DNA of 38,387 nucleotides from Methanothrix sp. (GCA_026394565.1 JAPKYA010000094.1:1-38387); one strand, 5' to 3'; shown: positions 1 through 7,505, counted from the first letter of the stretch. The notes: a model not told the origin generated them from the sequence alone. Translations and numbers: made by a program.

Positions 1-49
1 CGCCAATCTTCATAACGAGGTCCCGAAGCTGATCAGTCCTGCCACTCAT
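1..49 (-). CDS. Start of a leftward gene of unknown function (partial)
   Basis: The complement opens with ATG at 49 and reads MSGRTDQLRDLVMKIG before leaving the window. A GGGGTGAG ribosome-binding sequence lies at 60-67, upstream of the ATG in the reading direction, and a TATA-like TTTATACT lies near 87-94. Those two signals are the main reason to call it real. Only 16 residues are visible, so no family can be assigned. It is divergent from the spt5 operon. Confidence 0.5.
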   Translation of the reverse strand, partial: MSGRTDQLRDLVMKIG

Positions 50-117
50 TTAAGATACTCACCCCTTGGAAACACCTCCGTTTATAGTATAAAGAGATTT
101 CCATGGTATTACAAACC

Positions 118-125
118 TTTTTATA
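118..125 (+). promoter_or_regulatory. TATA box of the spt5-ribosomal protein operon
   Basis: The sequence TTTTTATA is centred about 29 nt before the spt5 ATG. Archaeal TATA boxes lie about 25-30 nt before the transcription start, so the mRNA is predicted to begin at or just before the start codon. Confidence 0.5.
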
Positions 126-150
126 CACGGCCTTCGTCTAAAGAGGCGGA

Positions 151-606
151 ATGTCCGAGACCAGCATATATGTTGTGAAGACCACGGCAAATCAAGAACG
201 ATCGGTGGCCAACATGATCGCCCAGATAGCACGCAAGGAAAAGTATGATATAAGGGCACTGCTGGTACCAGATGTGCTGAAAGGCTACGTTCTCGTGGAA
301 TCACCAGCTCCTGAGATCGTAGATCAGGCGATTCAAGGAATACCCCACGCACGCTCTGTGATAAAAGGGGCCTCCAACATCGGAGAGGTTGAGCACTTTC
401 TCACCCCCAAACCGGCAGTAATCGGAATTAATGAAGGGGCCATCATCGAGCTCATATCCGGGCCGTTCAAGGGAGAGAAGGCAAGGGTCAAACGCGTGGA
501 CGTTGCCAAGGAAGAGATAACTGTGGAACTCTTTGAAGCCATGGTGCCTATCCCCATCACTGTGCGGGGAGATCACGTGCGCGTGCTCAGCAAAGATGAA
601 ACTTAA
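151..606 (+). CDS. spt5: Transcription elongation factor Spt5 (NusG family)
   Basis: This is the archaeal Spt5, which binds the RNA polymerase clamp with Spt4 and promotes processive elongation. The 151-residue length and architecture fit the family: an NGN domain over about residues 5-85 ([10 protein letters not shown] opening, GYVLVE strand), then a KOW domain from about 93 to 148 with [28 protein letters not shown] lies directly before the ATG. It heads the operon spt5-rpl11-rpl1-rpl10-rpl12, a conserved archaeal arrangement. No secE gene is visible in the 100 nt upstream, where it often sits in other archaea. Confidence 0.97.
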   Translation: MSETSIYVVKTTANQERSVANMIAQIARKEKYDIRALLVPDVLKGYVLVESPAPEIVDQAIQGIPHARSVIKGASNIGEVEHFLTPKPAVIGINEGAIIELISGPFKGEKARVKRVDVAKEEITVELFEAMVPIPITVRGDHVRVLSKDET

Positions 607-627
607 TAAATTTTGAGGTGACAAGTA

Positions 628-1104
628 TTGGCTAATGTCGTAGAAGCATTGGTCCCCGGCGGAAAGGCCAGCGCGGGACCACCTTTGGGCCCGGCCCTAG
701 GACCTCTGGGCGTAAATGTAGCCCAGGTGGTTGCCAAGATCAATGAGCAGACCAAAGATCTCAATGGAATGCAAGTTCCTGTAAAAGTTATAGTGAAGTC
801 CAGAACCGAATTTGAAATCGAAGTCGGAACGCCTCCTACCTCGGCCCTGATCATTAAAGAGATGGGCGTAGAGAAGGGCACTGGCGACAAAACCATCGTC
901 GGGAACCTAACTATGGAGCAGGTCCTCAAGATTGCAAACATCAAGCGAAAAGGGCTTCTCTCCAAAACCCTGAAGCATGCGGCCAGCGAGGTCATCGGCA
1001 CAGCAGGGTCTGTAGGCGCGACCATTGATGGTATGCAAAGCAAAGAGGCTCAACTGGCTATAGCCAGCGGCAAATACGATGAGATATTATTATCTGAATT
1101 CTAA
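628..1104 (+). CDS. rpl11p: Large ribosomal subunit protein L11 (uL11)
   Basis: uL11 binds the GTPase-associated region of 23S rRNA at the base of the P-stalk. The protein (158 residues) carries the hallmark N-terminal segment GGKASAGPPLGPALGPLGVN and a C-terminal RNA-binding domain. The start is TTG at 628; GAGGTGA at 615-621 is correctly spaced and the family begins at this point (M)ANVVEAL. It lies 21 nt after spt5 and before rpl1 in the same operon. Confidence 0.97.
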   Translation: MANVVEALVPGGKASAGPPLGPALGPLGVNVAQVVAKINEQTKDLNGMQVPVKVIVKSRTEFEIEVGTPPTSALIIKEMGVEKGTGDKTIVGNLTMEQVLKIANIKRKGLLSKTLKHAASEVIGTAGSVGATIDGMQSKEAQLAIASGKYDEILLSEF

Positions 1105-1155
1105 TTCTCTTTTTTGAGAAGCCGTAGAAGACCAACGCGTCGTAGACTACGGAGG
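1105..1155 (+). promoter_or_regulatory. Structured leader before rpl1 that can mask its ribosome-binding site
   Basis: A small hairpin TTCTC-TTTTTT-GAGAA occupies 1105-1120. CCGTAG (1122-1127) can then pair with CTACGG (1147-1152), enclosing a GAC/GTC inner stem. The 3' arm overlaps the GGAGG (1151-1155) that serves rpl1. A local CGTAG-A-CTACG pairing at 1141-1151 is an alternative. Autoregulation by L1 protein is known for the equivalent operon in methanococci, so a regulatory fold is plausible here, but it has not been shown. Confidence 0.4.
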
Positions 1156-1162
1156 ATTGAAA

Positions 1163-1795
1163 ATGGATATAGAAGAAGCCGTTAAACAGGCTATCACTGA
1201 GGCACCTGCCAGAAAGTTCAGCGAGAGCGTGGATCTGGCTATAAACCTTCATAACATCGACCTCGCCCAGCCGGGAAACAGAGTCGATGCCGAGGTTATC
1301 CTACCCCACGGACTTGGCAAACCAACCAAGATCGCTGTATTCGCTGCCGGAGAGACTGCCTTGCGAGCCAAGAGCGCCGGCGCAGACCGGGTTATTTCCG
1401 CGGACGAGATCAAAGAGCTCGCCGGAGATAAGAGGGCTGTGCGCAAATTGGCGGACGAGTATAAGTTCTTCATAGCAGAGACTCAGTTCATGCCCGTCAT
1501 AGGTAAGAGCCTGGGTTCCATTCTCGGCAAGAGGGGCAAGATGCCCACACCTCTGCCGCCCACACAGGACGTAACCCCACAGGTACAGAGGCTCAAGAAC
1601 ATGATCAGGATCAGGTCACGAGACAGGCCGACCTTCCACCTGACTGTTGGGAACAGAAATATGAATACCAAAGAGCTGGCCGAAAACATTGAAGCGGTCG
1701 TCGTCAAGCTCGAGCAGACCCTAAAGGACGGTCGACATAATCTGAAGTCGGTTTACGTCAAGACCACCATGGGGCCTTCTATAAAGGTGATTTAA
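1163..1795 (+). CDS. rpl1p: Large ribosomal subunit protein L1 (uL1)
   Basis: uL1 forms the mobile L1 stalk that handles deacylated tRNA at the E site, and often represses its own mRNA. The 210-residue product has the family core, including GKRGKMPTPLPPTQDV and the C-terminal VYVKTTMGPSIKV. ATG at 1163 is preferred over an in-frame TTG six bases upstream because GGAGG at 1151-1155 is 7 nt away. Its TAA abuts the ATG of rpl10, suggesting translational coupling. Confidence 0.96.
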   Translation: MDIEEAVKQAITEAPARKFSESVDLAINLHNIDLAQPGNRVDAEVILPHGLGKPTKIAVFAAGETALRAKSAGADRVISADEIKELAGDKRAVRKLADEYKFFIAETQFMPVIGKSLGSILGKRGKMPTPLPPTQDVTPQVQRLKNMIRIRSRDRPTFHLTVGNRNMNTKELAENIEAVVVKLEQTLKDGRHNLKSVYVKTTMGPSIKVI

Positions 1796-2764
1796 ATGGC
1801 AGAGACTCGTCACACTGCCCACATACCTGAGTGGAAGGTTAAGGATGTAGAAGAGCTTGTCGAAATGATAAGCAATAGCCGCGTTGTCGGTGTTGTAGGC
1901 GTGCGGGAGATCCCTGCCGACAATATGCAGCAGATGCGAGGCAGTCTCAGAGGCAATGTCGAGATTAGAATGGTGAGAAACACCATTGCTCGCCGCGCTC
2001 TGGAGGCCTCTGCCCCGGAGATCAGACCGCTGGCCGATTTCATTGAGGATCAGACTGCTTTGATCTTCAGCAATGATAATCCCTTCAAGCTGAACGGCCT
2101 CTTGGAGAAGGGCAAGCAACCCATGCCCATCAAGGCCGGTGCACGTGCTCCCAAAGACATAGTGATTGAGGCTGGAGAGACGGCGTTCTCGCCTGGACCG
2201 ATGGTCGGCAAGCTTCAGGCAGCCGGTATCCCTGCCGCCATTAAGAGCGGAAAGGTGGTCATCAACCAGAAGATCACTTTGGCCAAAGAGGGAGAGGTCG
2301 TTTCTTCCAAGACTGCGGACATTTTGAAGACCATGGAGATCTTCCCCAGAAACGTAGGCCTGGAACTAAGAGCGGCCTACGAGGGCGGCTTGATCTTTAA
2401 AGCCAAGGATCTTTCCATCAATGTGGATGCGCAGATCTCAGAGCTGTTCGCGGCTTATGTCAAAGCATTCGGCTTTGCTGTTGAGATTGGTTATGCTACG
2501 CCAAAGACCATCGGACCCATGCTGCAAAAAGCTCAGACCAAGGCCAGAGCCCTGGTACTGGAAGCGGGAATACCCGTGCCCAGCATGATGGCGATGGTTT
2601 TAGCTAAGGCGGCTGCCAATGCCCGGGCTATCGCCCGACTGGCCAGTGGAGAGGCAGCCCCTGCTGCTGCCGCAGCAGCGCCCCCCGCGAAGGCCCAGGA
2701 AAAGAAAGAAGAGAAGAAAGATGAAGGAGATACCGCCGCGGGACTAGGCGCTCTCTTCGGATAA
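1796..2764 (+). CDS. rpl10p: Large ribosomal subunit protein L10 / stalk protein P0 (uL10)
   Basis: This is the P-stalk base that anchors L12 dimers and contacts translation factors. At 322 residues it has the archaeal P0 layout: an rRNA-binding N-terminal domain with RMVRNTIARRALE, an insertion domain, an L12-binding helical spine, an Ala-rich hinge (about 285-300), a charged EKKEEKKDEG run and the terminal GLGALFG factor-binding tail. It starts directly after the rpl1 stop codon and is followed 33 nt later by rpl12, which ends in the same tail. Confidence 0.97.
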   Translation: MAETRHTAHIPEWKVKDVEELVEMISNSRVVGVVGVREIPADNMQQMRGSLRGNVEIRMVRNTIARRALEASAPEIRPLADFIEDQTALIFSNDNPFKLNGLLEKGKQPMPIKAGARAPKDIVIEAGETAFSPGPMVGKLQAAGIPAAIKSGKVVINQKITLAKEGEVVSSKTADILKTMEIFPRNVGLELRAAYEGGLIFKAKDLSINVDAQISELFAAYVKAFGFAVEIGYATPKTIGPMLQKAQTKARALVLEAGIPVPSMMAMVLAKAAANARAIARLASGEAAPAAAAAAPPAKAQEKKEEKKDEGDTAAGLGALFG

Positions 2765-2797
2765 ATTTGATTAAAGGTAAATTAGAGGTTGATTCAA

Positions 2798-3115
2798 ATG
2801 GAATATGTATACGCTGCATTACTGCTTCACAGCGCAGGCAAAGACGTTAACGAGGATGGAATCAAGAAGGTCGTCGAGGCATCCGGCGTGGCTGCTGACG
2901 AGGTCAGAATCAAGGCACTGGTGGCCGCTTTAGAAGGCGTGGACATCGCCACGGTCCTCTCCCAGGCAGCCGCAGTGCCCATAGCCGCCGCAACCGCAGC
3001 CCCTGTCGCCGCAGCATCTGCCGCCAAGGGCGCTGCCAAGGCAGAAGAGCCAGAAGAGGATAAGGAAGCAGCAGAGGAGAGCGGTGTAGAGGGCCTGGGC
3101 GCCCTTTTCGGCTGA
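2798..3115 (+). CDS. rpl12p: Large ribosomal subunit protein L12 (P1/P2-type, aL12)
   Basis: This is the acidic stalk protein that dimerises through its N-terminus on L10 and recruits GTPase factors. The sequence (105 residues) has the typical [20 protein letters not shown] start, an Ala-rich linker at about 65-85, an acidic [13 protein letters not shown] stretch and the terminal GLGALFG. ATG at 2798 is chosen over an in-frame TTG at 2789, which lies inside the AGAGGTTGA ribosome-binding sequence. It is the last gene of the operon. Confidence 0.97.
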   Translation: MEYVYAALLLHSAGKDVNEDGIKKVVEASGVAADEVRIKALVAALEGVDIATVLSQAAAVPIAAATAAPVAAASAAKGAAKAEEPEEDKEAAEESGVEGLGALFG

Positions 3116-3118
3116 ATC

Positions 3119-3147
3119 TCCTTCAGCTTTTTTTTCATTTTTTTGTT
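3119..3147 (+). terminator. T-rich terminator of the ribosomal operon
   Basis: Just after the rpl12 stop there are three closely spaced T-runs (a nine-T run, then seven, then four). Archaeal intrinsic termination depends mainly on such U-tracts. The convergent MC1 gene ends at 3160, so the stretch may serve both directions. Confidence 0.7.
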
Positions 3148-3159
3148 TTAAAAATTATA

Positions 3160-3432
3160 TTAAAGTTCTTCCAGCATCTCGACGCCCAGCTTCTTGACTT
3201 TCGGCTTCCAGATATTGGCGGGCATCCAGGCGGGAGCATTGGCGGGCTTGGGCATTTGTATCCGCTCACCCTGGAATATATGCACCTTTTTAGTACCTCT
3301 CTCCCGCAGCCGGATGTCGGTGAATCCGCGGTTCGCCGCCTTTAAGGCCGCTTGCCTGGGCTGTTTTCCGGAAAAGACGCCGATCTCATTACCATCCTTG
3401 TCCCGCAATGCGAAATTTCTTTTTTCTATCAT
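3160..3432 (-). CDS. Non-histone chromosomal protein MC1
   Basis: MC1 is a small abundant architectural protein of Methanosarcinales and haloarchaea that bends DNA sharply. The 90-residue sequence matches the family throughout: RNFALRDKDGNE, the GKQPRQAALKAANRG core, RLRERGTKKVHIF and the Trp-containing PAWMPANIW segment near the basic C-terminus. A GAGGTC ribosome-binding site precedes the ATG. The upstream 150 bp are AT-rich and hold candidate TATA boxes for this gene. It is monocistronic and convergent with rpl12. Confidence 0.96.
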   Translation of the reverse strand: MIEKRNFALRDKDGNEIGVFSGKQPRQAALKAANRGFTDIRLRERGTKKVHIFQGERIQMPKPANAPAWMPANIWKPKVKKLGVEMLEEL

Positions 3433-3580
3433 ATTTTAGACCTCGCCTTAAGCCGTGTGCAGTGAATCATAAAGTTTACTGCATATCTATATATGAAATA
3501 CGCTTATATTAATCTTTTGTTTGATTTCGCAATATATCAAAGGAATGGTTTTTTATTCAGGAGGCCATTTTCTATAAATT

Positions 3581-4126
3581 ATGGCATGGGTCATGTGGTT
3601 CACTGGCCTTCCAGGCTGCGGGAAGACCACCATCGCAGATAAAGTGTTGACGATTCTATCGGAAAAGGGAATTCGCGTCAGGATCCTGCAGCTGGATGAG
3701 ATCAGAAGAGCGATAACTCCAAAGCCAAAATACACAGAAGAAGAAAGAGATATCGTTTATGCCAGCTTAGCCTATATGGCCAAGCTTCTGGCAGATGAGG
3801 GAGTAAACGTCATCATAGATGCTACCGCCAATAGACGCCGCTATCGCGATTTTGCCCGCCTCTTGATCCCCAATTTCGCCGAGGTCTTTATCCGAGCGCC
3901 TCTGCCTGTGTGCATGGAAAGAGAAGCGAAGCGCAAGGCCAAATTCTCTCCCAAGGACATCTATAAGAAAGCGGCTGGTGAAAAGGCCGCCGTGCCCGGT
4001 GTAAACGTAGCCTACGAAGAGCCGCTCTCTCCCGAGATAGAGGTTGATACTACGAGCATGAACCTGGAAGAGAGTGCCGGGTTTGTCGCCTATAGAATCT
4101 TGGACCTCTATGTATCAAAGAGCTAA
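3581..4126 (+). CDS. cysC: Adenylylsulfate kinase-like P-loop kinase (CysC family)
   Basis: CysC phosphorylates adenylylsulfate (APS) at the 3' position to give PAPS. The 181-residue product has a Walker A GLPGCGKTT (residues 9-17), a DEIRR segment near 39-43, an ATANRRRYRD segment corresponding to the DATNANR-type region of the family, and a C-terminal EVDTTSMNLEESA typical of APS kinases. No ATP sulfurylase or other sulfate gene lies nearby, so substrate assignment is by family only. GGAGG lies 16 nt before the ATG, unusually far, with an in-frame stop between, so no earlier start is possible. Confidence 0.8.
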   Translation: MAWVMWFTGLPGCGKTTIADKVLTILSEKGIRVRILQLDEIRRAITPKPKYTEEERDIVYASLAYMAKLLADEGVNVIIDATANRRRYRDFARLLIPNFAEVFIRAPLPVCMEREAKRKAKFSPKDIYKKAAGEKAAVPGVNVAYEEPLSPEIEVDTTSMNLEESAGFVAYRILDLYVSKS

Positions 4127-4194
4127 GATTTGAACACAGTCCCGGAAAGATTAAAATATGGTCACTTAGACTCCCATTAAGGAAGTGAAGATGC

Positions 4195-5349
4195 TTGAAG
4201 TCAAATGCTGGTTTTGTGGGTTTTGATGGAACAGAGAATAAGCGAACTCTTTTGGCTTTGGCGCAGGTCAAAAAGGCCGCCGGCATCCAGGGCGACTTGA
4301 ATGTCCTGCTCAGAAAGCCCCATGGCCGGGCCTTGTCTATTGTATCCAAGTTCAACCGCATGTTTGGCGTAAAGGCCTTCGTCAGCGACAATGCCAATAA
4401 AGAGAAGTGGGAGAAGGCGGGAGTCAAGATCGAGGGCGGCTATGATGACTTCTTTGCGGCATCAAATTTCGTGATGGTGGGCGCTCCGGGCGATGAGGAG
4501 CTCCCTTATGTTGAGGCAGGCCTCTCTCACGGCTGCTTTGTCTCTCTCATGGGCGGAGCGGATCGGCCCGAGCTTCTGAAGGGGCTGACAGAGGGCGGAA
4601 AGGTCAAGATCTCGGATGAGCTGAAGGCCGACTTCGCCCGCGAGTTCTTCTTCGGCCTGGAGAACTACGAGATGTTCCAGAAGGCCAAGCCCTGGCTGGT
4701 GCAGTGCACCAGTTGCAACACCACCGGCCTTTCCCGTCTGGCCTTGGCGGCGCGGCCTTTAGGCCTGACTGCCGTTTTGGGCAACATAGACCGCAGGCAT
4801 GGCGATCCGCACACGGTGGTCAAGGCCTCTCCCAGCGCCATCCAATTCGGCAAGGGCGCCGGGCACCAGGGCACGGACGCAGGAACTGTCTTCGAAGAGG
4901 TCAAGTTTGCTGTGCGCGCCAGCAAGGTGCCCACAACTGTGCCCCACACCAATTTCCTGAACCTGGTATTCAAGGGAGATGTAACCCCGGCGCAATTGGT
5001 TGAGCAATTAGCTAAGACCCGCGAGGTCGTGGTCATGCCCTATCAAGATGAAGGCAAGAAGCATGATTGGACCAGCGAGATCCTGGAGGCCTTTCTATCC
5101 GCAGTGGAGCGGCCCATCAGCCCGGAGATCTTCGAGCTGATCGTCTCCGACGCCATCATTCCCTTCAAGCTGGGAGACAACACCATTCTGCAGACGGTCT
5201 CCATGGTGGAGCAGATGTCCATAGCCGTGCCCAACCACGTTGAATCCTATCTGCTCTCTGCCGGCTATCCGGCGGCTGAAGTGCACGGCCTGGTGGACAA
5301 ATCTCTGGGCGTCATGCACGGCATCTGGCCGGACAAGCTCGCCTGCTAA
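4195..5349 (+). CDS. Type II glyceraldehyde-3-phosphate dehydrogenase-like protein (divergent)
   Basis: The 384-residue product resembles the archaeal (type II) GAPDH fold: active-site SCNTTGL with Cys174, DRRHGDP after it, GHQGTD with His224 in the place of the catalytic His, and VPTTVPHTN. The N-terminus (residues 1-35) lacks the usual Rossmann GxGxxG, and the protein is about 40 residues longer than typical archaeal GAPDH, so cofactor and substrate may differ. The start is TTG at 4195, 6 nt after GGAAGTGA. An out-of-frame ATG at 4191 would make only an 11-residue peptide. Its stop overlaps the ATG of endA, so the two are probably translated together. Confidence 0.7.
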   Translation: MKSNAGFVGFDGTENKRTLLALAQVKKAAGIQGDLNVLLRKPHGRALSIVSKFNRMFGVKAFVSDNANKEKWEKAGVKIEGGYDDFFAASNFVMVGAPGDEELPYVEAGLSHGCFVSLMGGADRPELLKGLTEGGKVKISDELKADFAREFFFGLENYEMFQKAKPWLVQCTSCNTTGLSRLALAARPLGLTAVLGNIDRRHGDPHTVVKASPSAIQFGKGAGHQGTDAGTVFEEVKFAVRASKVPTTVPHTNFLNLVFKGDVTPAQLVEQLAKTREVVVMPYQDEGKKHDWTSEILEAFLSAVERPISPEIFELIVSDAIIPFKLGDNTILQTVSMVEQMSIAVPNHVESYLLSAGYPAAEVHGLVDKSLGVMHGIWPDKLAC

Positions 5350-6401
5350 TGTCCGAGGAAATAATAGGCCGGCTTATTGGCGATAAGATCATTTTGGGCC
5401 CGCAGGCCCAAGATGATCTCTATGAGCAGGGTTACTTCGGCCGACCCAAGGGCAAGGGCCTGGAGCTCTCCCTGGTGGAAGCTGCCTATCTCCTGGACCG
5501 ATCCAGGATCAAGGTGCAATCCGTTGGAAAAGAGCTGGACTTTCAGGCCTTTTTCCAGGCGGCATCTTCTCTGGAAAAGGGCTTTGAGTTTCGCTATGTG
5601 GTCTACAAAGACCTGCGAGAGCGCGGCTACTATGTGCAGCCCGGCCGCCCCGATTTTCGCGTCTATCCCCGGGGCGGCCACCCGGGAAAGAGCCCTGCCG
5701 AGTTTTATGTTCTAGTCATCTCTGAACGCATGCCCCTTCCCCTGCAAGAGATCATGCAGCCCGTGAGGGTCGCTGGCCAGATGAGAAAGAAACTTATGCT
5801 GGCCATCGTCGATGAGGAGAGCGACATCACCTTTTACGAGGCCAGGGAGAAGGCCATGTCCGGCCTGATGGGGCAAGAGGAAGAGGGCGGCATGGCTACT
5901 CTCTTGGAGGATCGGGTGGTGCTCTGGGACGCGGCGGCTTCCCGCCGGCTTCATGAGCACGGATTTTACGGAAAGCCCGTTGGCGAGCGCCTTCAGCTCT
6001 CCCTGGTCGAGTCGGCCTATCTCCTGGATAGAGGGGTAATTTCCCTGGTCGATCGCTCCGGTGAGGGCCTGAACCTGGAGAGCTTTGCGGCTTTGGCGAG
6101 GCAGATCGAGAGCGACTTCGATCTGAAATTTTCCGTTTATAAGGATCTGCGGGACAAGAGCCTGGTTGTGAAGACGGGCTTCAAGTTCGGCACTCATTTC
6201 CGGGTCTACAAGCAGGTGCAGGGCCCCGGCAAGGTGCCCCACTCCGAGTACCTGGTGCATACCGTGTCCGTTGACCACGTCTTCCTGCCCCCTGTGCTCT
6301 CCCGCGCCGTGCGCCTTGCTCATTCAGTGCGAAAGCAGATGATCTTTGCCTATGCCGGCGATGAGGTACGATACCTGGAGATAAGAAGGCTCAAGCCCTG
6401 A
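5349..6401 (+). CDS. endA: tRNA-splicing endonuclease EndA, two-repeat (alpha2) form
   Basis: EndA cuts bulge-helix-bulge motifs in pre-tRNA. The 350-residue chain is an internal duplication: repeat 1 (about 1-170) and repeat 2 (about 185-350) share the LSLVE(A/S)AYLLDR and YKDLR segments. Repeat 2 has the full catalytic triad Tyr287 (HFRVY), His298 (VPHSEY) and Lys329 (SVRKQ). Repeat 1 keeps Tyr106 and a Lys at 147-148 but has Ala117 where His is needed, as expected for the structural half in alpha2 enzymes. It overlaps the preceding gene by one base. A tRNA with a canonical intron lies 1.2 kb downstream. Confidence 0.95.
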   Translation: MSEEIIGRLIGDKIILGPQAQDDLYEQGYFGRPKGKGLELSLVEAAYLLDRSRIKVQSVGKELDFQAFFQAASSLEKGFEFRYVVYKDLRERGYYVQPGRPDFRVYPRGGHPGKSPAEFYVLVISERMPLPLQEIMQPVRVAGQMRKKLMLAIVDEESDITFYEAREKAMSGLMGQEEEGGMATLLEDRVVLWDAAASRRLHEHGFYGKPVGERLQLSLVESAYLLDRGVISLVDRSGEGLNLESFAALARQIESDFDLKFSVYKDLRDKSLVVKTGFKFGTHFRVYKQVQGPGKVPHSEYLVHTVSVDHVFLPPVLSRAVRLAHSVRKQMIFAYAGDEVRYLEIRRLKP

Positions 6402-6415
6402 ATTATCGAAAACTA

Positions 6416-6427
6416 AGTATTAATACT
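6416..6427. promoter_or_regulatory. Perfect palindrome over the promoter of the ribbon-helix-helix gene
   Basis: AGTATTAATACT is a 12-bp perfect palindrome. Its centre is about 26 nt before the ATG at 6448, the position of a TATA box for a leaderless mRNA. A symmetric site on the TATA element of a gene for a dimeric DNA-binding protein suggests an autoregulatory operator. Confidence 0.45.
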
Positions 6428-6447
6428 ACCTTGGCTCATGAGAAATT

Positions 6448-6615
6448 ATGCCTAAAATCGAGGTGGAGCTGAGTTCAGAATTAAGCGACCGGTTAATGAG
6501 CTTTGTCGTTAGAAGCAGGGGCTCCCTCTATGTGCAACGCTCGGACGTCGTGGTTGAGGCCATAAAGGAATACCTTGATAGAAATGAGCGCAAAGTGCGC
6601 AGAGCCAACGGCTGA
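6448..6615 (+). CDS. Small ribbon-helix-helix (CopG/NikR-type) DNA-binding protein
   Basis: The 55-residue product reads MPKIEVELSSELSDRLMSFV..., continues with RSDVVVEAIKEYLDR and ends RRANG. The pattern is a short beta-strand with alternating residues (KIEVELS), helix A (SELSDRLMSFVV) and helix B (RSDVVVEAIKEYL), matching the ribbon-helix-helix fold of Arc/CopG-type dimeric repressors. The gene is monocistronic, faces the DUF504 gene and has no Shine-Dalgarno sequence, so it is probably leaderless. It could be a solitary autoregulator or an antitoxin; no toxin-like gene is next to it. Confidence 0.75.
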   Translation: MPKIEVELSSELSDRLMSFVVRSRGSLYVQRSDVVVEAIKEYLDRNERKVRRANG

Positions 6616-6683
6616 GAACGGACGAATCTCATGCTCTTGCTCCGGATCTAACCGAATGATTTTATCCGAAACAGTTTTTCCTT

Positions 6684-6974
6684 TCACTCACTGTCTCTGG
6701 CCGGCCCCTCCGACCCCGGCTTCGGCTCTTCTCTCTTCTCCCACATAATCGTCCCGTCGTAAGTGATGCGTCTGATGCGGTGGAATGGTATGAACTTGGT
6801 CTTCATATCCGACACGATCTCCATCCAGCCCTGCTCCAGGCTGACGATTTTGTCTCCCCGGACAGCAGACCTGTCGCCCGGAGCCCCCCTATCGACAAAT
6901 TCTACGCCGGCTTTGCTGAAATCGAAATGGGGATCATGCCGCAAACGCAGGAGAAGGGCGTGACTGGTCCTCAT
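6684..6974 (-). CDS. UPF0248 / DUF504 family protein
   Basis: The 96-residue product matches the archaeal DUF504 family: MRTSHALLLRLRHDP, then FVDRGAPGD and VRGDKIVSLE, then FIPFHRIRRITYDG. The family is small, basic and widespread in archaea; its biochemical role is not settled, though RNA-related functions have been suggested from its context. The C-terminal tail (about 80-96) is Glu/Pro/Gly-rich and specific to this copy. It is the third gene of a leftward trio, 15 nt after the zinc-ribbon gene. Confidence 0.85.
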   Translation of the reverse strand: MRTSHALLLRLRHDPHFDFSKAGVEFVDRGAPGDRSAVRGDKIVSLEQGWMEIVSDMKTKFIPFHRIRRITYDGTIMWEKREEPKPGSEGPARDSE

Positions 6975-6989
6975 AACTTGACCATTTCG

Positions 6990-7145
6990 CTATCCCACTC
7001 GCCAGGCTCCGTTCTTCAGGTCGGGATGAGGCAGCCGTCCCTCATAGCCGCACATCTTGCAGCGCACATTCACAGACACACCATCATCGCTCCAGGCCTC
7101 TGCTACGTAGCCGCACCTGGGACAGTTGTTCAGGAAACGAGTCAT
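6990..7145 (-). CDS. Small zinc-ribbon protein
   Basis: The 51-residue product contains CPRC (8-11) and CKMC (29-32) followed by GYEGRLPHP, a two-knuckle zinc ribbon. Such proteins act as RNA- or protein-binding modules. The start is ATG at 7145; an in-frame TTG two codons earlier is an alternative, with GGGGAT further upstream. It lies between the Cys-rich gene and DUF504 on the same strand with short gaps, so the three probably share one transcript. Confidence 0.75.
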   Translation of the reverse strand: MTRFLNNCPRCGYVAEAWSDDGVSVNVRCKMCGYEGRLPHPDLKNGAWRVG

Positions 7146-7187
7146 TGTCAATATCAATCCCCTGCTGCTCTTCAGCTTAGTTTGGAT

Positions 7188-7505
7188 TTATTTATCAGCG
7201 TTGATCCCAACCTCGGCCAGCTCGGAAGAGATCAGCTCGTCCAGGAGTCCGGCCCGAAGCTGCTGAGCAAAGCTGAACAGCTCCGGACCGCACTTGCCGC
7301 AGTCCTGTGCTGTCTCCTCCATGATGCGAACCATATCGAGCAGAGATCTGTACATCAGCGGCGCGACGTTCATCAGCTCTTGCTCAAAAGCGCTGGGACG
7401 GTTTCTATCAGGAATAAGGCGGCAGGCTCTTTGCCTCCAGGCCAAGCAGCCCTCCTGCAGGCACTCTCTGGCCACGAAAGGACAGGCTTTGGGAGAAAGA
7501 TTCAT
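7188..7505 (-). CDS. Cys-rich protein of unknown function
   Basis: The protein has 105 residues and I do not recognise the family. Four cysteines lie in the first 28 residues (C8, C15, C20, C28: KACPFVARECLQEGCLAW then RACR), and a CGKC pair lies near residues 69-72. Both sets could bind a metal or an iron-sulfur cluster. The rest is helical and acidic. ATG at 7505 is preferred over an in-frame GTG at 7517 because AGGTGAT ends 8 nt before the ATG and overlaps the GTG. It is the first gene of the leftward Cys-rich/zinc-ribbon/DUF504 group. Confidence 0.7.
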   Translation of the reverse strand: MNLSPKACPFVARECLQEGCLAWRQRACRLIPDRNRPSAFEQELMNVAPLMYRSLLDMVRIMEETAQDCGKCGPELFSFAQQLRAGLLDELISSELAEVGINADK

